DNA of 64,000 nucleotides from Streptomyces sp. WM6386 (GTDB taxonomy: Bacteria; Actinomycetota; Actinomycetes; Streptomycetales; Streptomycetaceae): positions 106,500 to 170,499 of the forward strand of contig NZ_JXTE01000023.1 of assembly GCF_000972385.1 (NCBI RefSeq). Reading direction: 5' to 3'. The position numbers and the translations under genes were made by a program. Numbering within the stretch: position 1 is the stretch's first letter; each line of letters starts with the position of its first letter. A model generated the notes under the pieces. It worked only from the letters and a program-made list of their open reading frames with translations, had not been told where the DNA came from and ran no database searches. This document shows, piece after piece, positions 1 to 7,826 of this stretch.

Positions 1-1
1 G

Positions 2-1846
2 CGCGGCTTCGCGCTCGCCGTCCTCGGCGGACAGGGACGCGGCGTGGACGGCATCACCGCCGCCCAGCCGCCCACGACGACCTCCACGGCGGCGCCCGAC
101 GCCCAGGACACCGCCCGTGCGGCCCGGGAACTACTGGCCGCCGACACCGCCGACATGGGCTCCAACGCCGTCGCCTTCAGCGGCACGACCACCGCCGACG
201 GCCGCGGGCTGCTGCTCGGCAACCCCCACTACCCCTGGCAGGGCGGCCGTCGCTTCTGGCAGTCGCAGCAGACGATCCCCGGTGAACTCAACGTCTCCGG
301 CGGCTCCTTGCTCGGCTCCGCGACGGTCTCCATCGGCCACAACGCGAAGGTGGCCTGGAGCCACACCGTCGCGACCGGCGTCCCCCTCAACCTCCATCAA
401 CTGACGCTGGATCCGGCCGACCCGACGGCCTACCTCGTGGACGGCAGGCCGGAGAAGATGACCGAGCGCACGGTGAGCGTCCGGGTGAAGGACGGCGCCC
501 CGGTGACACGGACGCAGTGGTGGACCCGGTACGGCCCTGTGGTCACCTCGTTCGGCGCCTCGCTGCCCCTGCCCTGGTCCAGCACCACGGCGTACGCCCT
601 CAACGATCCCAACTCCGCCAACCTGCGCGCCTCCGACACCGCCCTCGGCTTCAGCAGGGCCCGCTCCACGGCGGAGGTCCTCGGCTCGCTCAAGCGCACA
701 CAGGGCCTGCCGTGGGTGAACACGGTCGCCGCCGACTCGGGCGGCCACACGCTGTTCACCCAGTCCCAGGTTGTCCCCCGCATCACCGACGAGCTGGCCC
801 AGCGCTGCTCCACGCCCCTGGGCAAGGTCACCTATCCCTCCGCCGGGCTGGCGATCCTCGACGGCTCGCGTGGCGACTGCGCGCTCGGCTCCGATCCCGA
901 CGCCGTGCAGCCGGGCGTCTTCGGTCCGGCGAGGATGCCGACCCTCACGGACGCCGCGTACGCGGAGAACTCCAACGACAGCGCCTGGCTGGCCAACGCC
1001 GACCGGCCGCTGACCGGGTACGAGCGGGTCTTCGGCACCATCGGCACACAGCGGTCGCTGCGGACCCGGGGTGCGATCGAGGACGTGTCGGCGATGGCAC
1101 AGCGCGGTCGGCTGACCGTGCGGGATCTGCAGGCGCAGCAGTTCGCCAACCGGGTGCCCGCGGGCGGCCTGGCCGCGGCCGACGCGGCGAAGGCGTGCGC
1201 GGTGCTGCCGGGAGGTACGGCAACGGGCAGTGACGGCAAGGCCGTTGATGTCAGCGAGGCCTGTGGGGTGCTCGCCGCATGGGACCGTACGGTGAACACC
1301 GACAGCCGGGGCGCGCTGCTCTTCGACCGGCTGTGGCGCAAGATCCCGGCGGCCCAGCTCTGGAGGGTGCCGTTCTCGGCCGCCGACCCGGTGCACACAC
1401 CGCACACCCTCGACACGGCGGCGCCCGCCTTCGCCACGGCCCTCGCGGACGCGGTCACCGAGTTGCGGGCGGCGGGCATCGCACTGAACTCCCCGCTCGG
1501 ACAGCACCAGTTCGTCGTACGCAACAATCAGCGCATCGCGGTCTCGGGCGGCACCGAGTCGCTGGGCATCTGGAACAAGGTCGAGCCGGTGTGGGACCCG
1601 GCCCACGGGGGCTACACAGAGGTGACCACCGGCTCCAGCTACATCCAGGCCGTCGGCTGGGACGGCAGCCACTGCCCGGTGGCCCGCACCCTCCTGTCGT
1701 ACTCCCAGTCCTCGAACCCGAACTCGTCGCACTACAGCGATCAGACCCGGCTGTACTCCCAGGAGAAGTGGGTGACGTCCCGATTCTGCGAGAGGGACAT
1801 CCTGACGTCGCCCGGGCTCAGGATCGTCCATGTGCGGGAGCGCTGA
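2..1846 (+). CDS. Penicillin acylase family protein, 3' part
   Basis: The reading frame is open from the window edge, so the 5' end is missing. The motif GSNAVAF (Ser codon at 161-163) is the Ser-Asn junction of the penicillin/acyl-homoserine-lactone acylase family, where autocatalytic cleavage exposes an N-terminal serine nucleophile. Downstream are the family's GNPHYPW stretch, a VSIGHNAKVAWSHT block and a C-terminal SYSQSSNPNSSHYSDQT block. About 560 residues follow the serine, the length of a full beta chain, so what is lost is the signal peptide and most of the alpha chain. The usual reaction is hydrolysis of an amide between a fatty or aromatic acyl group and an amine, normally outside the cytoplasm. 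Which substrate is used cannot be read here. The gene converges on the minus-strand gene ending at 1850. Confidence 0.85.
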   Translation, partial: RGFALAVLGGQGRGVDGITAAQPPTTTSTAAPDAQDTARAARELLAADTADMGSNAVAFSGTTTADGRGLLLGNPHYPWQGGRRFWQSQQTIPGELNVSGGSLLGSATVSIGHNAKVAWSHTVATGVPLNLHQLTLDPADPTAYLVDGRPEKMTERTVSVRVKDGAPVTRTQWWTRYGPVVTSFGASLPLPWSSTTAYALNDPNSANLRASDTALGFSRARSTAEVLGSLKRTQGLPWVNTVAADSGGHTLFTQSQVVPRITDELAQRCSTPLGKVTYPSAGLAILDGSRGDCALGSDPDAVQPGVFGPARMPTLTDAAYAENSNDSAWLANADRPLTGYERVFGTIGTQRSLRTRGAIEDVSAMAQRGRLTVRDLQAQQFANRVPAGGLAAADAAKACAVLPGGTATGSDGKAVDVSEACGVLAAWDRTVNTDSRGALLFDRLWRKIPAAQLWRVPFSAADPVHTPHTLDTAAPAFATALADAVTELRAAGIALNSPLGQHQFVVRNNQRIAVSGGTESLGIWNKVEPVWDPAHGGYTEVTTGSSYIQAVGWDGSHCPVARTLLSYSQSSNPNSSHYSDQTRLYSQEKWVTSRFCERDILTSPGLRIVHVRER

Positions 1847-1849
1847 GTC

Positions 1850-2800
1850 TCACGTCGGCTCGTCACAGAAGGTGTCCGGCGGGCAGAACCAGTTGGACGC
1901 CGTGCCGAGAAGCTCCAGTTCGTCGGCGCCACCGTCGGCGTCGGGGCCGTAGGAAATCAGCGCGTAGACCTCGTCGTCCTGGGCCACGAAGCGCAGGTCG
2001 TAGACGTGCCATGGGCCGAGGTCGGGTTCGTCTCCCAAGGAGTCCGCGAGGTACTCCAGCAGGGCGGCGGACCCGGTCCCGTCCCGGCTCTCGAGCGAGA
2101 GCTGGACGAAGCCGTCGGGTTTGGAGTACTCCGGGGACAGGAGCACCTCGAACGACTCGTCGGGCGAGGACTCCTCCACCTGGAACACCTGGAGTCTGCG
2201 GTCCCCGTCGGGGCTGCGGTAGTCGACCACGTCCATGCCGTACTGCGAGGGCGAAGCGGTGCGCAGCCACTCTTCGGGCACGGCGATCCGGAAGCCCTCC
2301 GGGTCGTCGTACGCCACATAGCCGGCGGGAAGTCCCTCGGCGGTCGGGAACTCCGTGTCGAACGTGGTCGCCGGATCGGGCGTGGACGGCTCGGGGGCGG
2401 ACGTCGGCGGCGTGGGCTCGGGGCTCGCGGTCGTGCTGGTCGCGATCACCGGGCCGTCGCCGTCGTCGTCCGTCAGGGTCACCGCGAGGCTCACGCCGGT
2501 TCCGACGACGGCGACCGCGATCAGCACGGCCGCCCACACGGTCCGGCGGCCGGTCCTCTGAGGGGGCCGGGCGAAGGGGTGTGGCTCCGCCTCGGGCGGC
2601 TGCTGTCCCAGGATCACGGTCGGTCCCGGGGGCGGTGTGGGGTCCGGCCAGGGCGGAACCGGTCCCGCGTCCGGCTGGGGCGGGAGCGGTGTCTCGTCCG
2701 GTCTGCGCGGCGGGGGTGGGGTCACGGGGGCCGGGCCCGCGGGCCCCTGCTCCCAGCGTTGGGTCTCCTCGTTCCAGTGGCGTTGGCGCCCGTCGGTCAT
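1850..2800 (-). CDS. Proline-rich single-pass membrane protein
   Basis: 316 residues. The N-terminus (MTDGRQRHWNEETQRWEQG) leads into about 70 residues very rich in Pro, then one membrane helix near residues 95-115 (TVWAAVLIAVAVVGTGVSLAV), a Thr/Ser/Pro-rich linker, and a C-terminal extracytoplasmic domain of about 170 residues resembling the lipid-/protein-binding sensory folds often found outside such helices (GYVAYDDPEGFRIAVPEEW, then a long alternating region). The C-terminus has two cysteines (CPPDTFC). I chose the ATG at 2800 because GGGAGAGGG precedes it; the frame stays open upstream. It is the last of three minus-strand genes, 23 bp after the 118-aa protein. Function not known; the topology suggests a sensor or anchored binding protein. 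Confidence 0.75.
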   Translation of the reverse strand: MTDGRQRHWNEETQRWEQGPAGPAPVTPPPPRRPDETPLPPQPDAGPVPPWPDPTPPPGPTVILGQQPPEAEPHPFARPPQRTGRRTVWAAVLIAVAVVGTGVSLAVTLTDDDGDGPVIATSTTASPEPTPPTSAPEPSTPDPATTFDTEFPTAEGLPAGYVAYDDPEGFRIAVPEEWLRTASPSQYGMDVVDYRSPDGDRRLQVFQVEESSPDESFEVLLSPEYSKPDGFVQLSLESRDGTGSAALLEYLADSLGDEPDLGPWHVYDLRFVAQDDEVYALISYGPDADGGADELELLGTASNWFCPPDTFCDEPT

Positions 2801-2823
2801 CTTCCCTCTCCCCCGTTCATCAC

Positions 2824-3180
2824 TCACATCCCCAGCAGCCCGGCCACCGCTCCGGCCGACGTGAACAGGGCGAGCACCGCCTGGGCGTCCTCCAGCAGTC
2901 CGCGCAGCCGTTGCCGCCTGCCCTCGCCGGCGGCGCCGGTGCGGGTGATCTCGTCCTCGGTCTCGGCCAGTACGTCGTCCAGGCGCCGGATCCGGTCGTC
3001 CTGCTGGACACGCAGGAGGTCGGCGCGCAGGCCGCGGACCGCGGCCAGCAGTTCCTCGTCGGCCTCGCCACCCCCCGGCGTCGTGGCCTGATGGCTCTCG
3101 GCGCGGGCGTGACTGCCCACGGCGAAGGTGCTGTGCGTGACGTCGCCGATCCTGACGTGCGGCTCGTTCGCCGAGGTCAT
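2824..3180 (-). CDS. 118-aa protein with HSTFAVG tag and helical tail
   Basis: Residues 8-25 read VRIGDVTHSTFAVGSHAR, a short beta-type tag, and residues 36-118 are charged and helical (leucine heptads, LRADLLRVQQDDRIRRL and following), ending in a hydrophobic Ala/Gly stretch AGAVAGLLGM. The same tag, as VAHSTFAVGKHARAS, closes the protein encoded just upstream. Start and stop overlap as ATGA with that gene, so translation is probably coupled. I recall similar Gly-Asp/Asn tag plus helix proteins in actinobacterial NTPase-linked conflict systems, but the match is from memory and not computed. No enzyme motif is visible; an adaptor or assembly role is inference. Confidence 0.75.
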   Translation of the reverse strand: MTSANEPHVRIGDVTHSTFAVGSHARAESHQATTPGGGEADEELLAAVRGLRADLLRVQQDDRIRRLDDVLAETEDEITRTGAAGEGRRQRLRGLLEDAQAVLALFTSAGAVAGLLGM

Positions 3181-4910
3181 GGCTGCCGGGTCCCTTCTGG
3201 CGGCACGGTGCCGCCGGTCTGAGCGGAGGAGGCGCGCGCATGCTTGCCGACCGCGAAGGTGCTGTGCGCGACGGAGTCGATGTGCACACCGCCCTGACTG
3301 ATGTTGATGACCTTCTGCACGAACTCGCCGGTCTGGTAGCCGTGTGCGGCCAGTGCCATGCGGACGCCGTGCGTGATGCGGTCCTGGACACTCCTGAGGT
3401 ACCGGTCGACATCCATCCGCTGGAAGAGCGACCCCGACCGGGCCGCGCCCAACTCGCGCACGGACACGGCGGGTCCGTCGGGAAGCGCGTTGTTGTAGCC
3501 GCCGGTGAGCAACTCCCAGCCCCACGCGATCGCCTGACACACGGTGATGAAGGAGCGCACCGCGGAGGCGGGCACCTGGGCCGCGGCCCAGCCCACCTTG
3601 CCCAGCACGTTGTTGTTGCGGAACTGGTGGGCCGCGCGGTCGGCGTCCTTGAAGTCCTCGCGGATCGGCATCAGCACATGCGGCGCGATCTCCAGCATGA
3701 GCATGCGGCCCTGTGTATGGGTGCGGACGAAGACCGTGACGACCAGTTCCTCCTCCCAGCCGCCGACGCGCACGCGCAGGAAGTGCCGCCGTTTCTCGGC
3801 GCCCTCCTCGATCGCGCGTGCCCGGTGCTCCTCGAAGGCCTGCGGGTGGTACGGCGCCTCCTCGCGCTGTTCGAGGCCCTCGACGGGCAGGAACACGCAC
3901 TCGTCGATCTCCAGCCAGCGCAGCCGGTCGCGCACCGTGTGGCCGGCGTACTCCGAGGGGAGCCGCAGCCCTTCGAGGAGCGGGCGGACGGTCTCCAGGA
4001 CCGCCCGGTTGCTGAGCGGCTGCGGGGTGCCGGAGTCGTCGGGCCGCATCTCGACGGCGAGCACCCAGGTGTCGTAGGCGGCGCCGGCCCCGCAGAACGG
4101 GCGGGCCTCGTGGTACATGATCAGCGGCTGGTGCTGTTCGCGCCGGATGCGGTCCTTCACGTACTGGAACCGCTCGCCCTCGGCCCCTTCGGCGGGGTCG
4201 GACACGGCGTCCGGGAACCGTGAGGGGGACAGTTCCCCGCTCAGGGCGCGCGCGAACTGGCTGCGCTGTGCGCCGACGCACAGGGCTACGGCCACGAACA
4301 GGAGCAGCCCGAGCCATGCCTGGAGCGGGCTGACGGTGCCGTCGCCGCCGGCCAGCGCCGACGCCAGCGGGAGCAGGGACTTGAGTGTGCCCTTCATGCC
4401 CGGCTCGTCGTCGTAGGGGTCGGCCAGGTCGTCGGTACCGGAGAACGCGGCGAGCAAGGTCGCGACGAGGAGGGCCGCGAAGACGAGACGGCCCAGCCAG
4501 CGAAAGACCAGCGAGGCGAACCGCCGGGCGAACGCCGGGCGTTCCTCCTTGCCGCGGATACTCACCCCGACCGCGAGCAGCGCGCTGGGCATCAGATATC
4601 CGGCCAACTCCCGGTCGGTCAGCGGAAGTCCCACCACCCACAGGCCCACGATCCCCGAGGCCCAGGCCACTTCGACCCGCCGCGCCCGCAGGGCGTGCGC
4701 GACGACACGGGCCGCGTCGAAGCCCAGCGAGGGCGCCACGAGGCGCTGTTTGTTGAGATGCAGTTCCTCGATGACCCGGTCGCGGTAGACGGTGTCGAGG
4801 TAGGTGCCCGCGCACAGCAGCCTGGTGGCCTCGCTGGCGTGGGGCAGGGTGGAAGGCCCGGGCGGTGCGGGCGCAGGCCTCCATGAAGGTTGATGCGGTA
4901 CGGCGCTCAA
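3177..4910 (-). CDS. Large multi-pass membrane protein with C-terminal tag
   Basis: About 577 residues. Early conserved-looking segments (SEATRLLCAGTYLDTVYRD, LGFDAARVVAHALRARRVE) are followed by membrane helices around IVGLWVVGLPL, LMPSALLAVGVSI, LVFAALLVATLLAAFSG and WLGLLLFVAVALCVG, then a large soluble region (residues about 230-570) and the closing tag VAHSTFAVGKHARAS. The start is uncertain: TTG at 4910 lies behind GGGGGATCGTT, while GTG 4928 and TTG 4937 are also in frame. It heads a three-gene minus-strand cluster whose second gene repeats its tag. I do not recognise a named family. The soluble half has no visible Walker, kinase or protease motif. Confidence 0.7.
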   Translation of the reverse strand: MSAVPHQPSWRPAPAPPGPSTLPHASEATRLLCAGTYLDTVYRDRVIEELHLNKQRLVAPSLGFDAARVVAHALRARRVEVAWASGIVGLWVVGLPLTDRELAGYLMPSALLAVGVSIRGKEERPAFARRFASLVFRWLGRLVFAALLVATLLAAFSGTDDLADPYDDEPGMKGTLKSLLPLASALAGGDGTVSPLQAWLGLLLFVAVALCVGAQRSQFARALSGELSPSRFPDAVSDPAEGAEGERFQYVKDRIRREQHQPLIMYHEARPFCGAGAAYDTWVLAVEMRPDDSGTPQPLSNRAVLETVRPLLEGLRLPSEYAGHTVRDRLRWLEIDECVFLPVEGLEQREEAPYHPQAFEEHRARAIEEGAEKRRHFLRVRVGGWEEELVVTVFVRTHTQGRMLMLEIAPHVLMPIREDFKDADRAAHQFRNNNVLGKVGWAAAQVPASAVRSFITVCQAIAWGWELLTGGYNNALPDGPAVSVRELGAARSGSLFQRMDVDRYLRSVQDRITHGVRMALAAHGYQTGEFVQKVINISQGGVHIDSVAHSTFAVGKHARASSAQTGGTVPPEGTRQP

Positions 4911-5081
4911 AACGATCCCCCGATGCACCGAAAGCAACCCAGATTCAAGCCATCTGAGAGTCCATCAGCCTAGGGAGGACCACGACACGCGTGGAGACAG
5001 AGCGCGTGAATACGCTCCGTAATGCCGCCGATGAGGGGACGGACACCCCTGCTTCCGGCGTAGACGTCCTGCTACCGGGGT

Positions 5082-6635
5082 TCACACCGGGCGGCTGCGG
5101 CCCTCCCAGTACGGGTCCCGCAGCCGTCGCTTGTAGAGCTTGCCGTTGGGGTCGCGAGGCATCTCGGTGATGAAGTCGACGGTCTTGGGGCACTTGTAGC
5201 CGGCGAGTTGTCCAGCGCAGTGGGCGAGGACGTCGGCGGCCAGGTCAGGACCGGGTTCGTGGCCCGGGGCCGGTTCCACGACGGCCTTGACCTCCTCGCC
5301 CCAGTCGTCGTGCGGGATGCCGAAGGCGGCGGCGTCGGCGACCGCGGGGTGCTGGAGCAGGACGGACTCGATCTCGGCGGGATAGATGTTGACCCCACCC
5401 GAGATGATCATGTCGATCTTGCGGTCGCGGAGGAAGAGATAGCCGTCCTCGTCGAGGAGGCCGAGATCACCCACAGTGAAGAAGTCGCCGATGCGGTTCT
5501 TCTTCGTCTTGCTCTCGTCCTTGTGGTAAGAGAATCCGCCCGTGTTCATCTTGAGGTACACGGTGCCGAGTTCACCGGGCGGCAGTCGGTTGCCGTCGTC
5601 GTCGAAGACGGCCAACTCGCTGATGGGCCACGCCTTTCCGACCGTGCCCGGCTTCTTGAGCCAGTCCTCGGCGGTGGCGAAGGCTCCGCCGCCTTCGCTG
5701 GCCGCGTAGTACTCCTCCACGCAGGGGCCCCACCAGTCGAGCATGGCCCGCTTCACATGGTCGGGGCAGGGCGCGGCGCCGTGGATGGCGTGGCGCATGG
5801 CCGAGACGTCGTAGCGCGCCTTGATGCCCTCCGGCAGCGCGAGCAGGCGGTGGAACTGGGTCGGGACCATGTGCGTGTGGGTGCACTTCTCCCGGTCCAT
5901 CAGCCGGAGCATCTCCTCGGGCGTCCACTTGTCCATCAGCACCAGACGGTGGCCGATATGAAGGGAAGCGCTCGCGAACTGGAGGACCGCCGTGTGGTAC
6001 AGCGGCGAGCAGACGAGGTGCACGTTGTCGTCGTACGGCCTGATGCCGAAGATGCCGAGGAAGCCGCCGAGGTAGGCCTCCTCGGGGAGCTTGCCGGTCA
6101 GCGGGCGGCGGATGCCGCGGGGGCGCCCTGTGGTGCCCGAGGTGTAGTTCATGACCCAGCCGAGGGTGCGGTCCTCGGGCGCCGACTCCGGCTGTCCTTC
6201 GAGGAGTTCGGCGTACGGGCGGAAGCCGTCGACCTCGCCGATCGCGTACCGGTGGGTGGCGGGGAGGCCGGCCTCGTCGGCGGCCTGGCGGGCGGGACCC
6301 GCGAAGCGCTCGTGGGCGAGGAGCACCTTGGCGCCGGAGTCGGCGACGATCCAGGCGATCTCCGGGCCGACGAAGTGGTGGTTGATCGGGACGAGGTAGA
6401 ACCCGGCCTGGGTGGCGGCGAGATGGGCGGTGAAGAACTCGACGCCGTTGGGCAGGACGACCGCGAAGGCGTCACCGCGCTCCATGCCGGCGGCGCGCAG
6501 GCCGTGCACGAGACGGTTGGCGGCGGCGTGCAGCCGGCCGGCGGTCCACTTCTCGCCGTCGGGGGCGACGAGGACGGTGCGGTCGGGGTCGGCGGTGGCC
6601 TGGGCCCAGAAGCCCGCGGGGGGTGTGCTCGTCAC
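5082..6635 (-). CDS. Acyl-CoA synthetase (AMP-binding family)
   Basis: 517 residues of the ANL superfamily: ATP-dependent activation of a carboxylic acid to acyl-AMP and then acyl-CoA. Visible motifs are the P-loop-like YTSGTTGRPRGI (about residues 165-176), YYAASEGGG in the A4/A5 area, the hinge DRKIDMIISGGVNIYP and the C-terminal catalytic lysine in PNGKLYKR. The substrate pocket does not allow a chain-length call. The GTG start at 6635 overlaps the stop of the upstream gene as GTGA, so both are co-translated. Pairing with a nitronate-monooxygenase-like flavoprotein is common in actinobacteria, often in lipid or steroid catabolism. Confidence 0.92.
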   Translation of the reverse strand: MTSTPPAGFWAQATADPDRTVLVAPDGEKWTAGRLHAAANRLVHGLRAAGMERGDAFAVVLPNGVEFFTAHLAATQAGFYLVPINHHFVGPEIAWIVADSGAKVLLAHERFAGPARQAADEAGLPATHRYAIGEVDGFRPYAELLEGQPESAPEDRTLGWVMNYTSGTTGRPRGIRRPLTGKLPEEAYLGGFLGIFGIRPYDDNVHLVCSPLYHTAVLQFASASLHIGHRLVLMDKWTPEEMLRLMDREKCTHTHMVPTQFHRLLALPEGIKARYDVSAMRHAIHGAAPCPDHVKRAMLDWWGPCVEEYYAASEGGGAFATAEDWLKKPGTVGKAWPISELAVFDDDGNRLPPGELGTVYLKMNTGGFSYHKDESKTKKNRIGDFFTVGDLGLLDEDGYLFLRDRKIDMIISGGVNIYPAEIESVLLQHPAVADAAAFGIPHDDWGEEVKAVVEPAPGHEPGPDLAADVLAHCAGQLAGYKCPKTVDFITEMPRDPNGKLYKRRLRDPYWEGRSRPV

Positions 6636-7741
6636 TGGCCGCTCCTTCCGGCGATGCGGTTGACTCGGTCGACGGCCTGCTCGAAACCGCGCGTGAGGTC
6701 GTCGAAGACGGCCTGGACGCTGCGTTCGCTGTTCATCCGGCCGACGATCTGTCCGACGGGGGTGCCGAGCAGGGGCTCGACCTCGTACTTCTGGATGCGC
6801 GTGAGGGCATCGGCGACGAGCAGACCCTGGAGGGGCATGGGCAGGGTGCCGGGGCCGTTCGGGTCGTCCCAGGCGTCCGTCCACTCGGTCCGCAGCTGGC
6901 GTGCGGGTTTCCCGGTCAGAGCACGCGAGCGGACCGTGTCGCCGGAGCCGGCCTCCAGCAGCTTCCGCGTCACCGCGGGCGAGGACATCTCGGCCTCGGT
7001 GCAGGTGAGCCACAGCGAGCCCAGCCACACACCCTGGGCGCCGAGCGCCAGCGCGGCCGCCACCTGCCGTCCGCTGCCGATGCCGCCCGCGGCCAGTACC
7101 GGCAGCGGGTCGACGGCGTCCACGGCCTCGGGGGTCAGCACCATCGAGGCGATCTCGCCGGTGTGCCCGCCGGCCTCGTAGCCCTGGGCGACGACGATGT
7201 CGATGCCGCCTTCCTTGTGCTTGACGGCGTGCCGGGCGCTGCCCGCGAGCGCGGCGACGAGCACGCCCCGGTCGTGGGCGCGTTCCACGACATCCGCGGG
7301 CGGCGAGCCGAGGGCGTTGGCGAGCAGCTTGATCGGGTAGTCGAAGGCGACGTCGAGCTGGGTGCGGGCGACCTGCTCCATCCACCCGGTGATCCGCCAG
7401 CCGGACACCTCCCCCTCGGCCAGTTCGGGTACGCCGTACTTGGCGAGGGTGTCCTTGACGTACTGCCGGTGCCCCTCGGGGATCATGGCCTCGACCTCGG
7501 CCTCGGTCACCCCCTCGACCTTCTTGGCCGGCATGACGACGTCCAACCCGTAGGGCCTGCCCTCGACATGGGCCTCGATCCAGTCGAGGTCGCGCTTGAG
7601 GTCGTCGGGGGCGGTGTAGCGGACCGCGCCGAGCACGCCGAAGCCGCCGGCCCGGCTGATGGCCGCAGCGACGGCGGGGAACGGCGTGAAGCCGAAGATG
7701 GCGTACTCGACTCCCAGTTTCTTGCTCAGCTCCGTCTGCAT
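6632..7741 (-). CDS. Nitronate monooxygenase family flavoprotein
   Basis: 369-residue FMN-dependent TIM-barrel protein of the 2-nitropropane dioxygenase family. It starts in the typical way (ELSKKLGVEYAIFGFTPFP), carries the VVAQGYEAGGHTGE loop with the family histidine, the phosphate-binding VLAAGGIGSGRQVAAALALGAQGVWLGS, and a long C-terminal arm. Family members oxidise alkyl nitronates or act as enoyl reductases; the neighbouring acyl-CoA synthetase makes a role in acyl-CoA metabolism plausible. First gene of a two-gene operon, divergent from the serine hydrolase at 7827, with a 15-bp palindrome in the 85-bp gap. Confidence 0.88.
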   Translation of the reverse strand: MQTELSKKLGVEYAIFGFTPFPAVAAAISRAGGFGVLGAVRYTAPDDLKRDLDWIEAHVEGRPYGLDVVMPAKKVEGVTEAEVEAMIPEGHRQYVKDTLAKYGVPELAEGEVSGWRITGWMEQVARTQLDVAFDYPIKLLANALGSPPADVVERAHDRGVLVAALAGSARHAVKHKEGGIDIVVAQGYEAGGHTGEIASMVLTPEAVDAVDPLPVLAAGGIGSGRQVAAALALGAQGVWLGSLWLTCTEAEMSSPAVTRKLLEAGSGDTVRSRALTGKPARQLRTEWTDAWDDPNGPGTLPMPLQGLLVADALTRIQKYEVEPLLGTPVGQIVGRMNSERSVQAVFDDLTRGFEQAVDRVNRIAGRSGQ

Positions 7742-7784
7742 GGGCGCAGGATGCCGCAGTCCTCCGGAGGACGGAAGGGGTTTT

Positions 7785-7799
7785 CTGATGCTCCGTCAG
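7785..7799. promoter_or_regulatory. CTGAYG-type palindrome between divergent genes
   Basis: CTGATG-CTC-CGTCAG forms a 15-bp imperfect palindrome with one mismatched pair. It sits midway between the divergent starts at 7741 and 7827. The half-site shape resembles TetR-family operators near fatty-acid genes; no TetR gene lies in this window next to it, so the regulator is unknown. Confidence 0.45.
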
Positions 7800-7826
7800 A
7801 TTCGATCGCGGGGTTAGAGTTCCACG

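Noticed and set aside
131..1831. A 566-codon open frame antisense to the penicillin acylase gene
   Set aside because: Arg/Gly/Pro-rich translation without family motifs; this is the usual antisense openness of high-GC genes.
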